Shown: positions 25,486 to 34,926, counted from the first letter of the stretch. The stretch: 64,000 bases of DNA from Thioclava indica (GCF_000714545.1 NZ_AUNB01000062.1:83342-147341); one strand, 5' to 3'. Notes: generated by a model not told the origin, from the letters alone. Program-made: numbers and translations.

Positions 25486-27081
25486 CTAGCGTTTTGCATC
25501 TTCCAAGATCATCGCTGCCGCCTTTTCCGCGATCATCATTGTGGGCGCGTTAGTATTGCCCGATGTGATCGTCGGCATGATCGACGCATCCGCGATGCGA
25601 AGCCCCTCAAGCGCCTTAAGACGCAGCCGTTCATCCACAACCGCGCCGTCATCTGCGCCCATCCGGCAGGTGCCGACGGGGTGAAAGATCGTGGTGCCAA
25701 TCTCGCCAGCCGCACGCACCAGATCGGCCTCGCTTTGATAGCTCGGGCCGGGTTTGTATTCCTCGGGATGAAACTTGGCGAAGGCGGGCTGTTCGGTCAC
25801 ACGCCGCACTTGCCGGATCGCTTCGGCTGCGACACGCCGATCGCCCTCGGTTGACAGGTAGTTCGGGGCTATCGTGGGATGCGCGCGCCAATCCGGGCTG
25901 TTAATATGGATCGAGCCGCGGCTTTCGGGGCGCAGATTGCACACGCTGGCCGTCATCGCGGGAAACGGATGCACCGCGTCGCCGAACTTATCGAGGCTCA
26001 CGGGTTGCACGTGATATTCCAGATCGGGCGTTTCCTTTTCGGGAAAGCTGCGTGTGAACACCCCCGCCTGCGAGGGCGACATCGACATCGGACCAGACCG
26101 GAACAGTGCATATTCCATCCCGATCTTGGCTTTGCCCCATAGGCTCGAGGCCATGGTATTCAGACTTTTGACGCCCTGAACCTTATATATCATCCGCAGC
26201 TGCAGGTGATCTTGCAGGTTTTCACCGACGCCTTCCACTTCGGCAACAGGCGTGATGCCGTTTTCACTTAGCACATCGCCGCGCCCAATGCCTGACATCT
26301 CAAGGATTTGCACCGAGCCAACCGAGCCCGCCGAAAGCACGACCTCGCCCGCGCGTAGCTCGTGGCTTTCACCGTTCTGATTGTAGCGGAGGCCAATAAC
26401 CCGACCCTCGTCGATCACCAGACGTTCGACCTGCGCACCCGTTTCGACGCGCAGATTGGGGCGTTTCATCGCCGAGCGCAAAAAGGCTTTGACCGCGCTC
26501 CAGCGCCAGCCATTTTTCTGGGTGACGTGGAAATAGCCGCCACCCTCATTAGAGCCAGTGTTGAAATCATCGGTGCGCGGGAAGCCTGCCTGTTCGGCAG
26601 CCTCAAGAAACGCATCCAGCATGTCCCAGCGTACCCGCGCCTTTTCGACACGCAACTCACCGCCTGCACCGTGCAAGTCACTGTCGCCTTTGTAGAAATC
26701 TTCCTGCTTCTTATAGAGTGGCAAGACGTCATCCCAGCCCCAGCCAGTGCAGCCGAACTGACGCCACATATCGAAATCTTGCGCCTGACCCCGCATGTAG
26801 ATCATGCCGTTGATCGACGAGCAGCCCCCCAAAATGCGCCCACGCGGATACAGCAATTCGCGCCCGCCAAGGCCCGGATCAGGCGCGGTCTTATAGCCCC
26901 AATCGGTACGTGGATTGCCGATGCAATAGAGATACCCAACTGGAATATGCACCCAATGGTAATTGTCGCGCCCGCCCGCTTCGAGCAAAAGCACCCGGTT
27001 TTTCGGGTCCGCCGATAGCCGATTGGCCAAAACGCAGCCCGCGCTGCCCGCGCCCACGATGACGTAGTCGAACTGATCCAT
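25486..27081 (-). CDS. GMC-family FAD oxidoreductase (choline/alcohol dehydrogenase-like)
   Basis: 531 residues from ATG 27081 with GAGGGG upstream; the 28 extra codons of the open frame are rejected. FAD-binding GAGSAGCVLANRL at the N-terminus, GMC signature 1 around YPRGRILGGCSSINGMIYMRG and the C-terminal block HPVGTCRMG...SIMPTITSGNTNAPTMMIAEKAA with the catalytic His and Asn. These flavoenzymes oxidise alcohols such as choline, PEG-aldehydes or aliphatic alcohols. No betaine aldehyde dehydrogenase or betI is adjacent, so true choline dehydrogenase (betA) is not supported. Cytoplasmic or membrane-associated. Confidence 0.9.
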   Translation of the reverse strand: MDQFDYVIVGAGSAGCVLANRLSADPKNRVLLLEAGGRDNYHWVHIPVGYLYCIGNPRTDWGYKTAPDPGLGGRELLYPRGRILGGCSSINGMIYMRGQAQDFDMWRQFGCTGWGWDDVLPLYKKQEDFYKGDSDLHGAGGELRVEKARVRWDMLDAFLEAAEQAGFPRTDDFNTGSNEGGGYFHVTQKNGWRWSAVKAFLRSAMKRPNLRVETGAQVERLVIDEGRVIGLRYNQNGESHELRAGEVVLSAGSVGSVQILEMSGIGRGDVLSENGITPVAEVEGVGENLQDHLQLRMIYKVQGVKSLNTMASSLWGKAKIGMEYALFRSGPMSMSPSQAGVFTRSFPEKETPDLEYHVQPVSLDKFGDAVHPFPAMTASVCNLRPESRGSIHINSPDWRAHPTIAPNYLSTEGDRRVAAEAIRQVRRVTEQPAFAKFHPEEYKPGPSYQSEADLVRAAGEIGTTIFHPVGTCRMGADDGAVVDERLRLKALEGLRIADASIMPTITSGNTNAPTMMIAEKAAAMILEDAKR

Positions 27082-27249
27082 GCGCCCCTCCCTGACATGC
27101 CTCCGCTGGCGAGTGTCGCAAGCACAGCGCGCAGGAACAAGGGCCGCATCGGGCCAAACGCGCAAAACGACTTTGCGAAAACGCCCGATCGGGGCTTGCG
27201 CCGCAGTAGGCGCATCCGGTCTAAGACGGGGCAGTATCGGAGACCCCCA

Positions 27250-28458
27250 GTGTTTGCCTATCGCTTGTTAACCAATCTGATCGCACTGCCCGTTCTGCTG
27301 TGGCTGGCCCTGCGTGTGTTGCGCCGCGCCGAGAGTGGTGCGCAGGCGCGTCAGCGTCTGGGGGGTGGGGCGCGTGTTCCCGGTGCGCTTTGGGTGCATG
27401 CGGCCTCCAATGGCGAGCTGACCTCGGCGCGCCCGTTGATCGAGGCGCTTTTGGCCGATGATCCCGCGCTGCGCGTGCTGATCACGACAAATACGGTGAC
27501 GGCACAGGATCTGGCGCATAGCTGGAACGATGCGCGGATCGTGGCGCGGATGGCACCGCTGGATCATCGCGCGGTGGTGGCGCGGTTTTTGAACACCCAT
27601 CGTCCACGCGCGTTGATCGTAGTGGAAAACGAGCTTTGGCCCAACCGCATGGCGCTGTCAGCGGCGCGCGGGTTGCCGGTGATCGTGATCGGTGCGCGCA
27701 TGTCAGCCCGCTCGGGCGCGCGGTGGGCCAAGACGGGTTTGGGGCGGCGGGTGGTGGCGCAGATCAGCGCGCTATCGGCGCAGGACAAAGACTCAGAGGT
27801 GCGGTTTCTCGCCCTCGGTTTGACGCCGGAACGGCTGCTGCCCCGCATCAACCTCAAGACCGCAATTGCGACGCGCGACGCCCTGCCGCTGGACTGGCCT
27901 CGGGCCTCCACGGTGCTGGCAGCTTCGACCCATGAGGGCGAGGAGGCGCAGGTTTTGGCCGCCTTTGCCCAAGCGCGCGCGCACCGCCCCGACTTGCGCC
28001 TGATCCTTGCGCCGCGCCACCCGCGCCGCGCCCCCGAGATCGCAGCGCTGATCGCCAAGGCGGGGCTGGCCCATGCCACCCGCTCGATGGGAGATCCACC
28101 CGGCGCCGAGGTCTATCTCGCCGACACGATGGGCGAGATGGACAATTGGTATGCCAGCGCCGGGATGTGTTTCGTGGGGGGCTCGCTGGTGGAAAAAGGC
28201 GGGCACACCCCGTTCGAACCCGCCGCCCATCACTGCGCCATTTTACACGGGCCGCATGTCGAAAACTTCCGCGAGGCCTATGCCGCGCTTGATGCGCAAG
28301 GCGGTGCGGTGGCGTGTCAGACCAAGGCCGATTTAGCGCAAGCGATGGCCAGCCTGAGTGCCGCCGATCAAACCAGATTAACACAGGCCGCAACCGCCGC
28401 ATTAGGGCCAGCGGCAGATATTTCTGCCTTGGCCAATGCCTTGCGCGCGCGGTTCTGA
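27250..28458 (+). CDS. waaA: 3-deoxy-D-manno-octulosonic acid (Kdo) transferase
   Basis: 402 residues from a GTG at 27250 preceded by GGAG; frames further upstream overlap the GMC promoter. GT30 family: N-terminal membrane anchor (LLTNLIALPVLLWLALRVL), WVHAASNGELTSARPL with the catalytic Glu, VENELWPN and the CMP-Kdo-binding C-half (TMGEMDNWYASAGMCFVGGSLVEKGGHTPFEP). It adds Kdo to lipid A precursor at the cytoplasmic face of the inner membrane, so the organism makes Kdo-containing LPS. Confidence 0.93.
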   Translation: MFAYRLLTNLIALPVLLWLALRVLRRAESGAQARQRLGGGARVPGALWVHAASNGELTSARPLIEALLADDPALRVLITTNTVTAQDLAHSWNDARIVARMAPLDHRAVVARFLNTHRPRALIVVENELWPNRMALSAARGLPVIVIGARMSARSGARWAKTGLGRRVVAQISALSAQDKDSEVRFLALGLTPERLLPRINLKTAIATRDALPLDWPRASTVLAASTHEGEEAQVLAAFAQARAHRPDLRLILAPRHPRRAPEIAALIAKAGLAHATRSMGDPPGAEVYLADTMGEMDNWYASAGMCFVGGSLVEKGGHTPFEPAAHHCAILHGPHVENFREAYAALDAQGGAVACQTKADLAQAMASLSAADQTRLTQAATAALGPAADISALANALRARF

Positions 28459-28528
28459 ACATGCCAAACCCCTTGCATTAGGGCGCATTTCGCTTATTTG
28501 CTGAAGCATCCGCACGGAGTTTGCCAAG

Positions 28529-28969
28529 ATGATCCGCTACACATTGCAATGCGATCAGGGCCATCGGTTTGATAGCTGGTTCCCCTCGGCCGACGGGTTC
28601 GAGGCGCTTGCGACTGCGGGGCAACTCGATTGCGCGATCTGCGGATCCACGGCGATCTCCAAAAGCCTGATGGCCCCGTCGGTGACGCCTGCGCGCAATA
28701 AGACAGCGCAATCCGAGCCGCCTGAACGCCCGCTTTCAACCCCGCAAAACGAGACCGAGCAGGCCCTCGCGACGATGCGCCGCCAGATTGAGAAAAACTC
28801 GGATTATGTCGGGGTAAATTTCGCCACCGAAGCGCGCGCAATGCATAGCGGCGACAGCCCGACCCGTGCAATTCACGGCGAGGCAAAGCTGGAAGAGGCG
28901 CGCAAAATGTTGGAGGAAGGGATACCCGTTCTTCCCCTGCCCTTCCTGAGCGGTCGCAAAACCAACTGA
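28529..28969 (+). CDS. DUF1178 family protein
   Basis: 146 residues. It starts MIRYTLQCDQGHRFDSWFPS and has CAICGS, so two cysteine-type pairs (Cys8-His12 region and CxxC near 37-40) may bind a metal. KSLMAPSV after the zinc-like knuckle is typical of DUF1178. The middle is low-complexity and hydrophilic; the C-terminal MRRQIEKNSDYVGVNFATEARAMH block is the other conserved part. Found widely in alphaproteobacteria; function unknown. Stands alone between waaA and a FAD-linked dehydrogenase on the same strand. Confidence 0.85.
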   Translation: MIRYTLQCDQGHRFDSWFPSADGFEALATAGQLDCAICGSTAISKSLMAPSVTPARNKTAQSEPPERPLSTPQNETEQALATMRRQIEKNSDYVGVNFATEARAMHSGDSPTRAIHGEAKLEEARKMLEEGIPVLPLPFLSGRKTN

Positions 28970-29020
28970 ACCGTTTCGGGCGGCCCCAGCGCGAAGCGGT
29001 TCAACGTTGAAGGACACAGA

Positions 29021-30424
29021 ATGTTGAATCCCGCCGATCAAGCCTTTGCCGCGCAGTTGACGAAGGCCATCCCCGACTTGCGCATCGAGGCCCCCGAGCC
29101 GCGCTATCTGCAAGAGCCGCGCGGGCGTCATCACGGCAATGGCGGGCTGCTGGTGCGCCCGCAAAGCCCCGCGCAGGTGGCGGGCGTTTTGCGCGCCTGC
29201 AACGCGGCGCGTGTCGGCGTGCTGCCTTATGGCGGGGGCACCGGGCTGGTCGGTGGGCAGATCATTGAAACCGGCCCCGCACCCGTCATTCTGAGTCTTG
29301 AGAAGATGACCGCCGTGCGTGCCGTCACCGGCCATGTTCTGGAAATTGAGGCCGGGGCGAGCCTGCAAGACGCCCATGACGCCGCCGAAAATGCCGGGCG
29401 GCTGTTTCCCCTGACGATCGCAAGCCAAGGCAGCGCGCAGATCGGCGGCGTGTTGGGCACCAATGCGGGCGGTGTGAACGTGCTGCGCTATGGCAATGCG
29501 CGCGAGCTGTGTCTGGGCGTTGAGGCCGTGCTGGCCGATGGCACGGTGATTTCCGGTCTGCGCCATCTGCGCAAGGACAATACAGGCTATGATCTCAAAG
29601 ACTTGCTGATCGGCTCGGAGGGGACGCTTGGCATCATCACGGCGGCCACGTTGCGGCTATTTCCGCGCCCCGCCGCGCTTGGCACGGCGATGATGGTCGT
29701 CCCCAACCCCGCCGCCGCGCTGGCCCTGCTGGAGCTGGCCGAGACGCGGATGCCGGGCTGTGTCAGCGCGTTTGAGCTGATTTCCGGGCAAGGGCTGGCG
29801 TTTCTTGATGCGGTCGGCCCGCAGGTGCATCAGCCCTTCGCCCAGCGCCCCGAGTGGTCGGTGCTGATTGAAATCGGCCTGCCCGCGGGTCTTGATCCGC
29901 AAGATGCGCTGGCGGGGCTGTTCGAGGCCGCGGAAGATCTGGTCAGCGACGGGGTGATCGCCAGTTCCGACACCCAGCGTGCGCAGATGTGGACCCTGCG
30001 CGAAAATCTACCCGAGGCGAATAAGCGTATCGGCTCGATCTCCAGCCATGATATTTCACTGCCCTTGCCCAAGCTGGCGCAATTTATCGACACCGCGCGG
30101 CGCGAACTGGTCGCGCTGGGGGATATGCGGATCAACTGCTTTGGCCATGTCGGCGACGGCAACCTGCATTTCAACGCCTTTCCCGCCGAAGGGCGCAACC
30201 GTGGGGAATACGAAAACCTGCGCGGGCGCGTGGCGCAGGTTGTTTACGATCTCGTGGATGGATTTGGCGGCTCGATTTCGGCGGAACACGGGATCGGGCG
30301 GTTGAAAGTAGCCGATCTGGAACGCTACGCAGATCCTGGCAAGCTGGCCGCGATGCGCGCAATCAAAACCGCGCTTGACCCGAACGGCATATTGAACCCC
30401 GGCGCGGTGCTGGCGCAAAACTGA
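29021..30424 (+). CDS. FAD-linked oxidase, GlcD/D-2-hydroxyacid dehydrogenase type
   Basis: 467 residues. N-terminal PCMH-type FAD domain (LPYGGGTGLVGGQI, IGGVLGTNAGGVNVLRYGN, LRKDNTGYDLKDLLIGSEGTLGI) and C-terminal vanillyl-oxidase-like domain with GHVGDGNLHFN and the final SAEHGIGRLK. This is the D-lactate/D-2-hydroxyglutarate dehydrogenase group. It oxidises a D-2-hydroxyacid and passes electrons to a quinone, cytochrome or ETF. No glcE or glcF is adjacent, which favours a stand-alone D-2-hydroxyglutarate or D-lactate dehydrogenase. Confidence 0.9.
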   Translation: MLNPADQAFAAQLTKAIPDLRIEAPEPRYLQEPRGRHHGNGGLLVRPQSPAQVAGVLRACNAARVGVLPYGGGTGLVGGQIIETGPAPVILSLEKMTAVRAVTGHVLEIEAGASLQDAHDAAENAGRLFPLTIASQGSAQIGGVLGTNAGGVNVLRYGNARELCLGVEAVLADGTVISGLRHLRKDNTGYDLKDLLIGSEGTLGIITAATLRLFPRPAALGTAMMVVPNPAAALALLELAETRMPGCVSAFELISGQGLAFLDAVGPQVHQPFAQRPEWSVLIEIGLPAGLDPQDALAGLFEAAEDLVSDGVIASSDTQRAQMWTLRENLPEANKRIGSISSHDISLPLPKLAQFIDTARRELVALGDMRINCFGHVGDGNLHFNAFPAEGRNRGEYENLRGRVAQVVYDLVDGFGGSISAEHGIGRLKVADLERYADPGKLAAMRAIKTALDPNGILNPGAVLAQN

Positions 30425-30425
30425 A

Positions 30426-30457
30426 TGCACCCCGTCAGATCACTCTGACGAGGTGCA
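30426..30457. terminator. Strong stem-loop between convergent dehydrogenase and apt genes
   Basis: TGCACCCCGTCAGA (30426-30439) and TCTGACGAGGTGCA (30444-30457) pair at 13 of 14 positions around a TCAC loop, right after the dehydrogenase stop. The T-run that follows is weak. About 80 further bases before apt show nothing else. Likely bidirectional terminator. Confidence 0.65.
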
Positions 30458-30534
30458 GCGCTTTGGTTCACGTGTTTGCAAGCAGCCGAACCATCAGGCC
30501 TGCATAGCTTTCCATGGTTCCTATTGAGATTTGG

Positions 30535-31077
30535 TTAAGCGCCCTCGAATTCGCACAGGACATGCACGTTCATGCCCAGATCTTCCAGCAGCTTGCGCCC
30601 GCCAAGTTCCGGCAGATCGACGATAAACGAGCAGCCCACGATCTCACCGCCCACACGTTCGATCAGCTTGATCCCGGCCCCGCAGGTGCCCCCCGTTGCG
30701 AGCAGATCATCGACGATCAACACCTTTTCGCCCGGCGCAATCGCGTCTTCATGCATCTCCATCACCGCCTCGCCATATTCCAGACTATAGGCCTGCGAGA
30801 TCGTCTGGCCGGGCAGCTTGCCCTTTTTGCGGATCGGCACGAACCCCTTGGAAAGCTGATGCGCAATCGCCCCGCCAAGGATGAACCCGCGCGCCTCTAG
30901 CCCGACAATCTTGTCAATCTGCTGGCCCGCCCAAGGGTGCAGCATCTGGTCAATCGCCATGCGAAACCCGCGCGGATCGGCGAACAGCGTCGTGACATCG
31001 CGAAACAGGATTCCCTCATGCGGGAAATCGGCGATCGTGCGGATATAGTCTTTGACGGTTTTGGTCTGGGGGCTCAT
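30535..31077 (-). CDS. apt: Adenine phosphoribosyltransferase
   Basis: 180 residues. The type I PRTase PRPP-binding motif [13 protein letters not shown] is clear; [15 protein letters not shown] and [14 protein letters not shown] are APT-specific. It salvages adenine to AMP with PRPP in the cytoplasm. It lies on the same strand as mtnP, which releases adenine from methylthioadenosine, with an SDR-DoxX gene between them, so the locus couples polyamine/methionine-cycle by-product clearance to adenine reuse. Confidence 0.96.
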   Translation of the reverse strand: MSPQTKTVKDYIRTIADFPHEGILFRDVTTLFADPRGFRMAIDQMLHPWAGQQIDKIVGLEARGFILGGAIAHQLSKGFVPIRKKGKLPGQTISQAYSLEYGEAVMEMHEDAIAPGEKVLIVDDLLATGGTCGAGIKLIERVGGEIVGCSFIVDLPELGGRKLLEDLGMNVHVLCEFEGA

Positions 31078-31081
31078 CGTT

Positions 31082-31222
31082 TCAGGCTCCGAATTGGGGT
31101 TTGGCCACCATTAGCCAGAAAACGCCGACAAGGCCAAGACAAGCAGGCCAGCCCAGCACAAACCAGAGGCGATAATGCCGCAGGGCGCGCGCAATGCCCG
31201 CTCCTTCAACGCTCCTCCACAA
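31082..31222 (-). CDS. Possible small membrane protein between the SDR-DoxX gene and apt
   Basis: 46 residues if started at the TTG (31220-31222), overlapping the end of the upstream gene by 17 bases. The C-terminal two-thirds reads like one transmembrane helix after a basic stretch ([20 protein letters not shown], then [10 protein letters not shown]). The stop lies four bases before the apt start codon. AAGGAG occurs inside the frame, six bases before an ATT codon that could be a rare start giving a 37-residue protein. Real small genes of this kind occur in this order, but I do not recognise it; it could be chance. Confidence 0.3.
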   Translation of the reverse strand: MWRSVEGAGIARALRHYRLWFVLGWPACLGLVGVFWLMVAKPQFGA

Positions 31223-32468
31223 GGGCAAGATGGACCAGGATCAGCGCAAGCACGGGCAGATTTTTCAACATCCCGCCAATCGGATCAAGCCACAGCCCCG
31301 GCGACAGGATCGACAGGCCAAGCGTATAGCCCGCGACGATCAGCAACTGCGCCAAGGCGACCGTCTTGGGCCGCCAGTTGATCAGCAACGCCGCGCCAAG
31401 CGCCAGATCCAGCAGCCCGAAGCCGCGCGCCATTGGCAGGGCAATCGCGGCGGGCAGGCTTGGCACGGTGGCGATCACACCCATCATCGGCGTGAGCAGC
31501 CCCGCCACGCCCGAGCCAAGCCACATCACCGCCAGCGCCAGCCGGATCAGCGGCTTGAGCAGATAAAGCCGCGCTTGCCACAGATCCTGCGTGCCAGCGG
31601 GGCGCGCGCTGATGAAAGCTGTCGCACCGCGCGGGCGCGTCTCGATCCGTGACAGCAACGCGGTCGGGTCCGCGATCACCCCCGCCTCAAGCTGCGCCAC
31701 CGCGGTGGATGAAATCGGCCCCAGCCGCAACCAATCGCCCAGCCGCCCCAGCGCGCGCGCCACCGGAGCGGGCAAGCGTAGTTCGGGCACGTCTAGCAAA
31801 CCCAGCCAACGGCGATACAGTACGCCGATCTGCGATTGCCTCAGGGTCTCGGGGCCGCCGATCTCGTAGGGGCCAAAGCCGGGCGGATTGCACAGACAGT
31901 CATGGATCACCGCCGCCAGATCGCTGGCATGGATCGGGTTCATCGGCTGGCTGCCAGACCCGACGACCGGGCGCAGAAACGGCAGCGCCGCAAAGGCGCG
32001 CAGCGCAGATGAGCCGCCATACGAGGTCTCGCCCAGCACCAGACCGGGGCGCAGGACGCAGACATTCGGATGATCCGCTAGCATCGCCTCGCTTTCGCGC
32101 CGCCAATGCGCGAAACGCGTGCGGGCTGTGTCGATCCCGACAGCAGACACATGCACCATCTGCCCGCCGTCCAGCGCTACAAGAACCGCCTTGGGCGCGT
32201 CTAGATGCACGGCGCGAAATGCACCCTGCGATCCCGTCAAAAGCCCCGCGCAATTGATCACATGCGCGCCGCCTGCCAGATGCGGATGCCAGAAGGCAGG
32301 CTCATGGGTTTGTGGATCGTTCAGATCGGCGCGCAGCGTGGCAAACCCCATCTGTTCAAGCCGCAAAACCCGGCGCGCAGAAGCCAGAACCTCGACCCCT
32401 TGCGCGCGCAAGTAAAACGCCACGTGACGCCCGATAAAGCCATCCGCGCCCAGCAGCAAAACCTTCAC
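31206..32468 (-). CDS. SDR/NAD(P)-binding epimerase-like domain fused to a DoxX-type membrane domain
   Basis: 420 residues. Residues about 1-280 form an atypical/extended SDR domain (MKVLLLGADGFIGRHVAFYL, NDPQT, SAVGIDTARTRFAHWRRESEAML, LRPGLVLGE); the YxxxK motif is absent at the usual place, as in NmrA-like members. Residues about 300-420 contain four hydrophobic helices resembling the DoxX family (LLKPLIRLALAVMWLGSGVAG, ARGFGLLDLALGAALLI). Such fusions are known but uncharacterised. Its start overlaps the mtnP stop as ATGA, so it is coupled to mtnP. Confidence 0.8.
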   Translation of the reverse strand: MKVLLLGADGFIGRHVAFYLRAQGVEVLASARRVLRLEQMGFATLRADLNDPQTHEPAFWHPHLAGGAHVINCAGLLTGSQGAFRAVHLDAPKAVLVALDGGQMVHVSAVGIDTARTRFAHWRRESEAMLADHPNVCVLRPGLVLGETSYGGSSALRAFAALPFLRPVVGSGSQPMNPIHASDLAAVIHDCLCNPPGFGPYEIGGPETLRQSQIGVLYRRWLGLLDVPELRLPAPVARALGRLGDWLRLGPISSTAVAQLEAGVIADPTALLSRIETRPRGATAFISARPAGTQDLWQARLYLLKPLIRLALAVMWLGSGVAGLLTPMMGVIATVPSLPAAIALPMARGFGLLDLALGAALLINWRPKTVALAQLLIVAGYTLGLSILSPGLWLDPIGGMLKNLPVLALILVHLALVEER

Positions 32469-33331
32469 AAGACGCGACCTGCCACGGTTTTCAGCTTTGT
32501 CATCATCTCGGGATCGCGCTTGGCCGGGGCGGTCATAACAGCGCTATCAAGCGCATGGCTGCACCCCTCGGGGCAATCGCTGACAGGCCCCGCCAAAAGC
32601 GCGGGCAGCGCGGCGACAAGGTCACGCGCCTTCGCGGCGTTCTTCTGCGCCACCGCCACGACCTGAGCCACATCCACCGCGTCGTGATCGGGATGCCAAC
32701 AATCGTAATCGGTGATCATCGCGATGCAGGCATAGCAAATCTCGGCCTCGCGGGCGAGTTTCGCCTCGGGCATACCGGTCATTCCGATCACATCCGCGCC
32801 CCAACTGCGATACAGTTCGCTTTCCGCCTTGGTCGAGAATTGCGGCCCCTCCATTGCGATGTAAGTGCCGCCTTGATGCACGCGCACGCCGGTCGTTTGC
32901 GCCGCGCTGGTGCAATGTCCCGCCAGCCGCGCGCAGATCGGATGCGCCACTGAGACATGCCCCACTAGACCGGGGCCAAAGAACGATTTCTCGCGCGCGA
33001 AAGTGCGGTCGATATATTGATCCACGATCAGGAAATCGCCCGGCGCGTAGGCCTCTTTCAAGGAACCAACCGCCGACACAGCGACCAGATCGGAGACGCC
33101 CAGCTGCTTCATCGCATCGATATTGGCGCGGTAGGGCACGGTGGTAGGCGTGTGGACATGGCCCCGCCCGTGACGCGGCAGGAAGGCCATTTTCACTCCG
33201 CTCAACGACCCCGTCAAAACCTGATCAGAGGGCGCGCCCCAAGGCGTCTCAAGGCTGACCCAAGTGGCATCTTCCAGCCCGTCGATCTCATAGAGGCCCG
33301 AGCCGCCGATCACCCCGATCATCCTGTCCAT
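32465..33331 (-). CDS. mtnP: S-methyl-5'-thioadenosine phosphorylase
   Basis: 288 residues, nucleoside phosphorylase family 2 (MIGVIGGSGLYEIDGLED, FLPRHGRGHVHTPTTVPYRAN, TYIAMEGPQFSTKAES, IGMTGMPEAKLAREAEI). It splits methylthioadenosine, the by-product of polyamine and homoserine-lactone synthesis, into adenine and methylthioribose 1-phosphate. Upstream of apt on the same strand, which would recycle the adenine. Probably first gene of the mtnP - SDR-DoxX - apt transcript. Confidence 0.94.
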   Translation of the reverse strand: MDRMIGVIGGSGLYEIDGLEDATWVSLETPWGAPSDQVLTGSLSGVKMAFLPRHGRGHVHTPTTVPYRANIDAMKQLGVSDLVAVSAVGSLKEAYAPGDFLIVDQYIDRTFAREKSFFGPGLVGHVSVAHPICARLAGHCTSAAQTTGVRVHQGGTYIAMEGPQFSTKAESELYRSWGADVIGMTGMPEAKLAREAEICYACIAMITDYDCWHPDHDAVDVAQVVAVAQKNAAKARDLVAALPALLAGPVSDCPEGCSHALDSAVMTAPAKRDPEMMTKLKTVAGRVL

Positions 33332-33469
33332 TGCGCAAATCCTTTGGTTGTCATTTTATATCGCGCCGAGCCTAAGCGCAGCAGGCGGGCGAGAAAAGAG
33401 GGATTGCGGCACCGTGATGGGCAGGCTATCGGCGCTTAGGGGCGCAGCGGTTGCGCGAGGGAGCTGGCA

Positions 33470-34336
33470 GTGGAAAACATACGCGGATCAATCCTGATGG
33501 CTGTTGCGATGGCGGCGTTCGCGATGGAGGATATGTTCGTCAAATCTGCGGCCTCCCATGTCGCGGTAGGGATAGTTTTGATGATGTTCGGCCTTGGTGG
33601 CATGGCGGTGTTTGCCACGTTGATTGCATCACGCGGACAATCGCTGGGCCATCGCGCGCTTTTGTCCCCGCCGATGCTGACCAAGCTGGGCCTGGACGTC
33701 GTGGGGCGGCTTGGCTACACGCTGGGCATCGCGCTGACGCCGCTCTCCAACGCCTCGACCATCCTTCAGGCGACACCCTTGGTGGTAGTTGCCGGGGCCG
33801 CGATTGTGTTTTCAGAGCGCGTCGGAACACGGCGCTGGATTGCCGTTGGCATCGGGTTTCTCGGCGTGCTGATCGTGTTGCGGCCGGGGCTTGAGGGGTT
33901 TGTGCCAGCCGCCATGTGGACGGTGCTGGGCATGTTTGGCTTTGCGGGGCGCGATCTGGCCACCCGTGCCTGCCCGCCCGTTTTGTCGAATTTCCAGCTT
34001 AGCTTTTACGGCTTTGCAATACTGCTGCCTACGGGCGCGCTGATTTTGGCGATCACCGGCGGCGCTGGCCTGCCCGATTGGGTCGCGCTGCGCGATGTCG
34101 CGGGTGCGGTGTGTTTTGGCACCTTCGCCTATTGGGCGCTGACCAAGGCGATGCGGATGGGTGAGGTCTCGGTCATCACGCCATTCCGCTACACACGCCT
34201 GATATTCGCGCTAATCCTTGGCGCGCTGGTCTTTGGCGAGCGCCCCGATGGCGCGATGATCGTGGGGTCAGTTCTGATCGTGGCCAGCGGGCTTTATACG
34301 CTGCTCGAACAACGGCGTGTGCGCCGGTTGGCTTAA
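33470..34336 (+). CDS. DMT superfamily (EamA) transporter
   Basis: 288 residues from a GTG at 33470 with GAGGG upstream. Ten hydrophobic helices in two EamA repeats; helix 4 carries LSNASTILQATPLVVVAGAAIV and the second repeat VSVITPFRYTRLIFALILGAL, both typical of RhaT/EamA metabolite exporters. Substrate unknown. Divergent from mtnP by 138 bases; its stop overlaps that of the convergent flavin reductase by four bases. Confidence 0.88.
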   Translation: MENIRGSILMAVAMAAFAMEDMFVKSAASHVAVGIVLMMFGLGGMAVFATLIASRGQSLGHRALLSPPMLTKLGLDVVGRLGYTLGIALTPLSNASTILQATPLVVVAGAAIVFSERVGTRRWIAVGIGFLGVLIVLRPGLEGFVPAAMWTVLGMFGFAGRDLATRACPPVLSNFQLSFYGFAILLPTGALILAITGGAGLPDWVALRDVAGAVCFGTFAYWALTKAMRMGEVSVITPFRYTRLIFALILGALVFGERPDGAMIVGSVLIVASGLYTLLEQRRVRRLA

Positions 34337-34926
34337 TCGGGGCGTTTCATCTCGAACAGATCGCTGACGGCGGCATAATCGTGATAGCCCAGCCGCGACA
34401 GCCGGTCGGCGGGCAGATAGCGACCGTCATGCAGGCAGGCGTCTTGAATGTGGATGCCCGTCACCTCGCCATGCACAAGGAAATTGGCCTCTCCCAGCAA
34501 TTCAACCACTTGCACGACCCGACATTCCAGCGCCGCAGGTGCCTGTGCCACACGCGGGCAGATAATCGTTTCACACTCGGCCTTTTCAATCCCGCATTGC
34601 ACAAACTCATCCGTGCCAGCGGGGAAATTCGCACATGACGCGTTCATCTGATCTCTTAGCGCCGACGTCACAAGGTTCACGCAAAACACCCCCGATTCGC
34701 GCAGCTGCACAAAGCTGTCCTTGCTGTCCTCGCGATCCGGTTTCACCCCGGTCGAGGCAAAGATCACCTGCGGCGGCGTATAGGCAACCGCGTTGAAAAA
34801 CGAATAGGGCGCAAGGTTATCGCCCAACGCGCCGCGCGTGGAAATCCAGCCAATCGGGCGAGGCGCGACGATGGCGTTAAACGGGTTATGGGGCAGGCCA
34901 TGGCCATCTTGGGGTTTGTAAAACAT
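34333..34926 (-). CDS. Flavin reductase-like (FMN-binding split-barrel) protein
   Basis: 197 residues from the ATG at 34926 (MFYKPQDGHGLPHNPFNAIV) with AGGAG five bases upstream; a GTG two codons earlier is possible. FMN-binding split barrel: IVAPRPIGWISTRGALGDNLAPYSFFNAVAYTPP and DSFVQLRESGVFCVNLV are the conserved FMN-site blocks of the DIM6/NTAB group. Likely reduces or binds FMN in the cytoplasm; partner oxygenase not seen nearby. Confidence 0.88.
   Translation of the reverse strand: MFYKPQDGHGLPHNPFNAIVAPRPIGWISTRGALGDNLAPYSFFNAVAYTPPQVIFASTGVKPDREDSKDSFVQLRESGVFCVNLVTSALRDQMNASCANFPAGTDEFVQCGIEKAECETIICPRVAQAPAALECRVVQVVELLGEANFLVHGEVTGIHIQDACLHDGRYLPADRLSRLGYHDYAAVSDLFEMKRPD

Noticed and set aside
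25486..27081. Naming the GMC oxidoreductase as choline dehydrogenase betA
   Set aside because: Family members oxidise many alcohols and there is no betB, betI or betaine transporter next to it; the osmolyte genes are several kilobases away.
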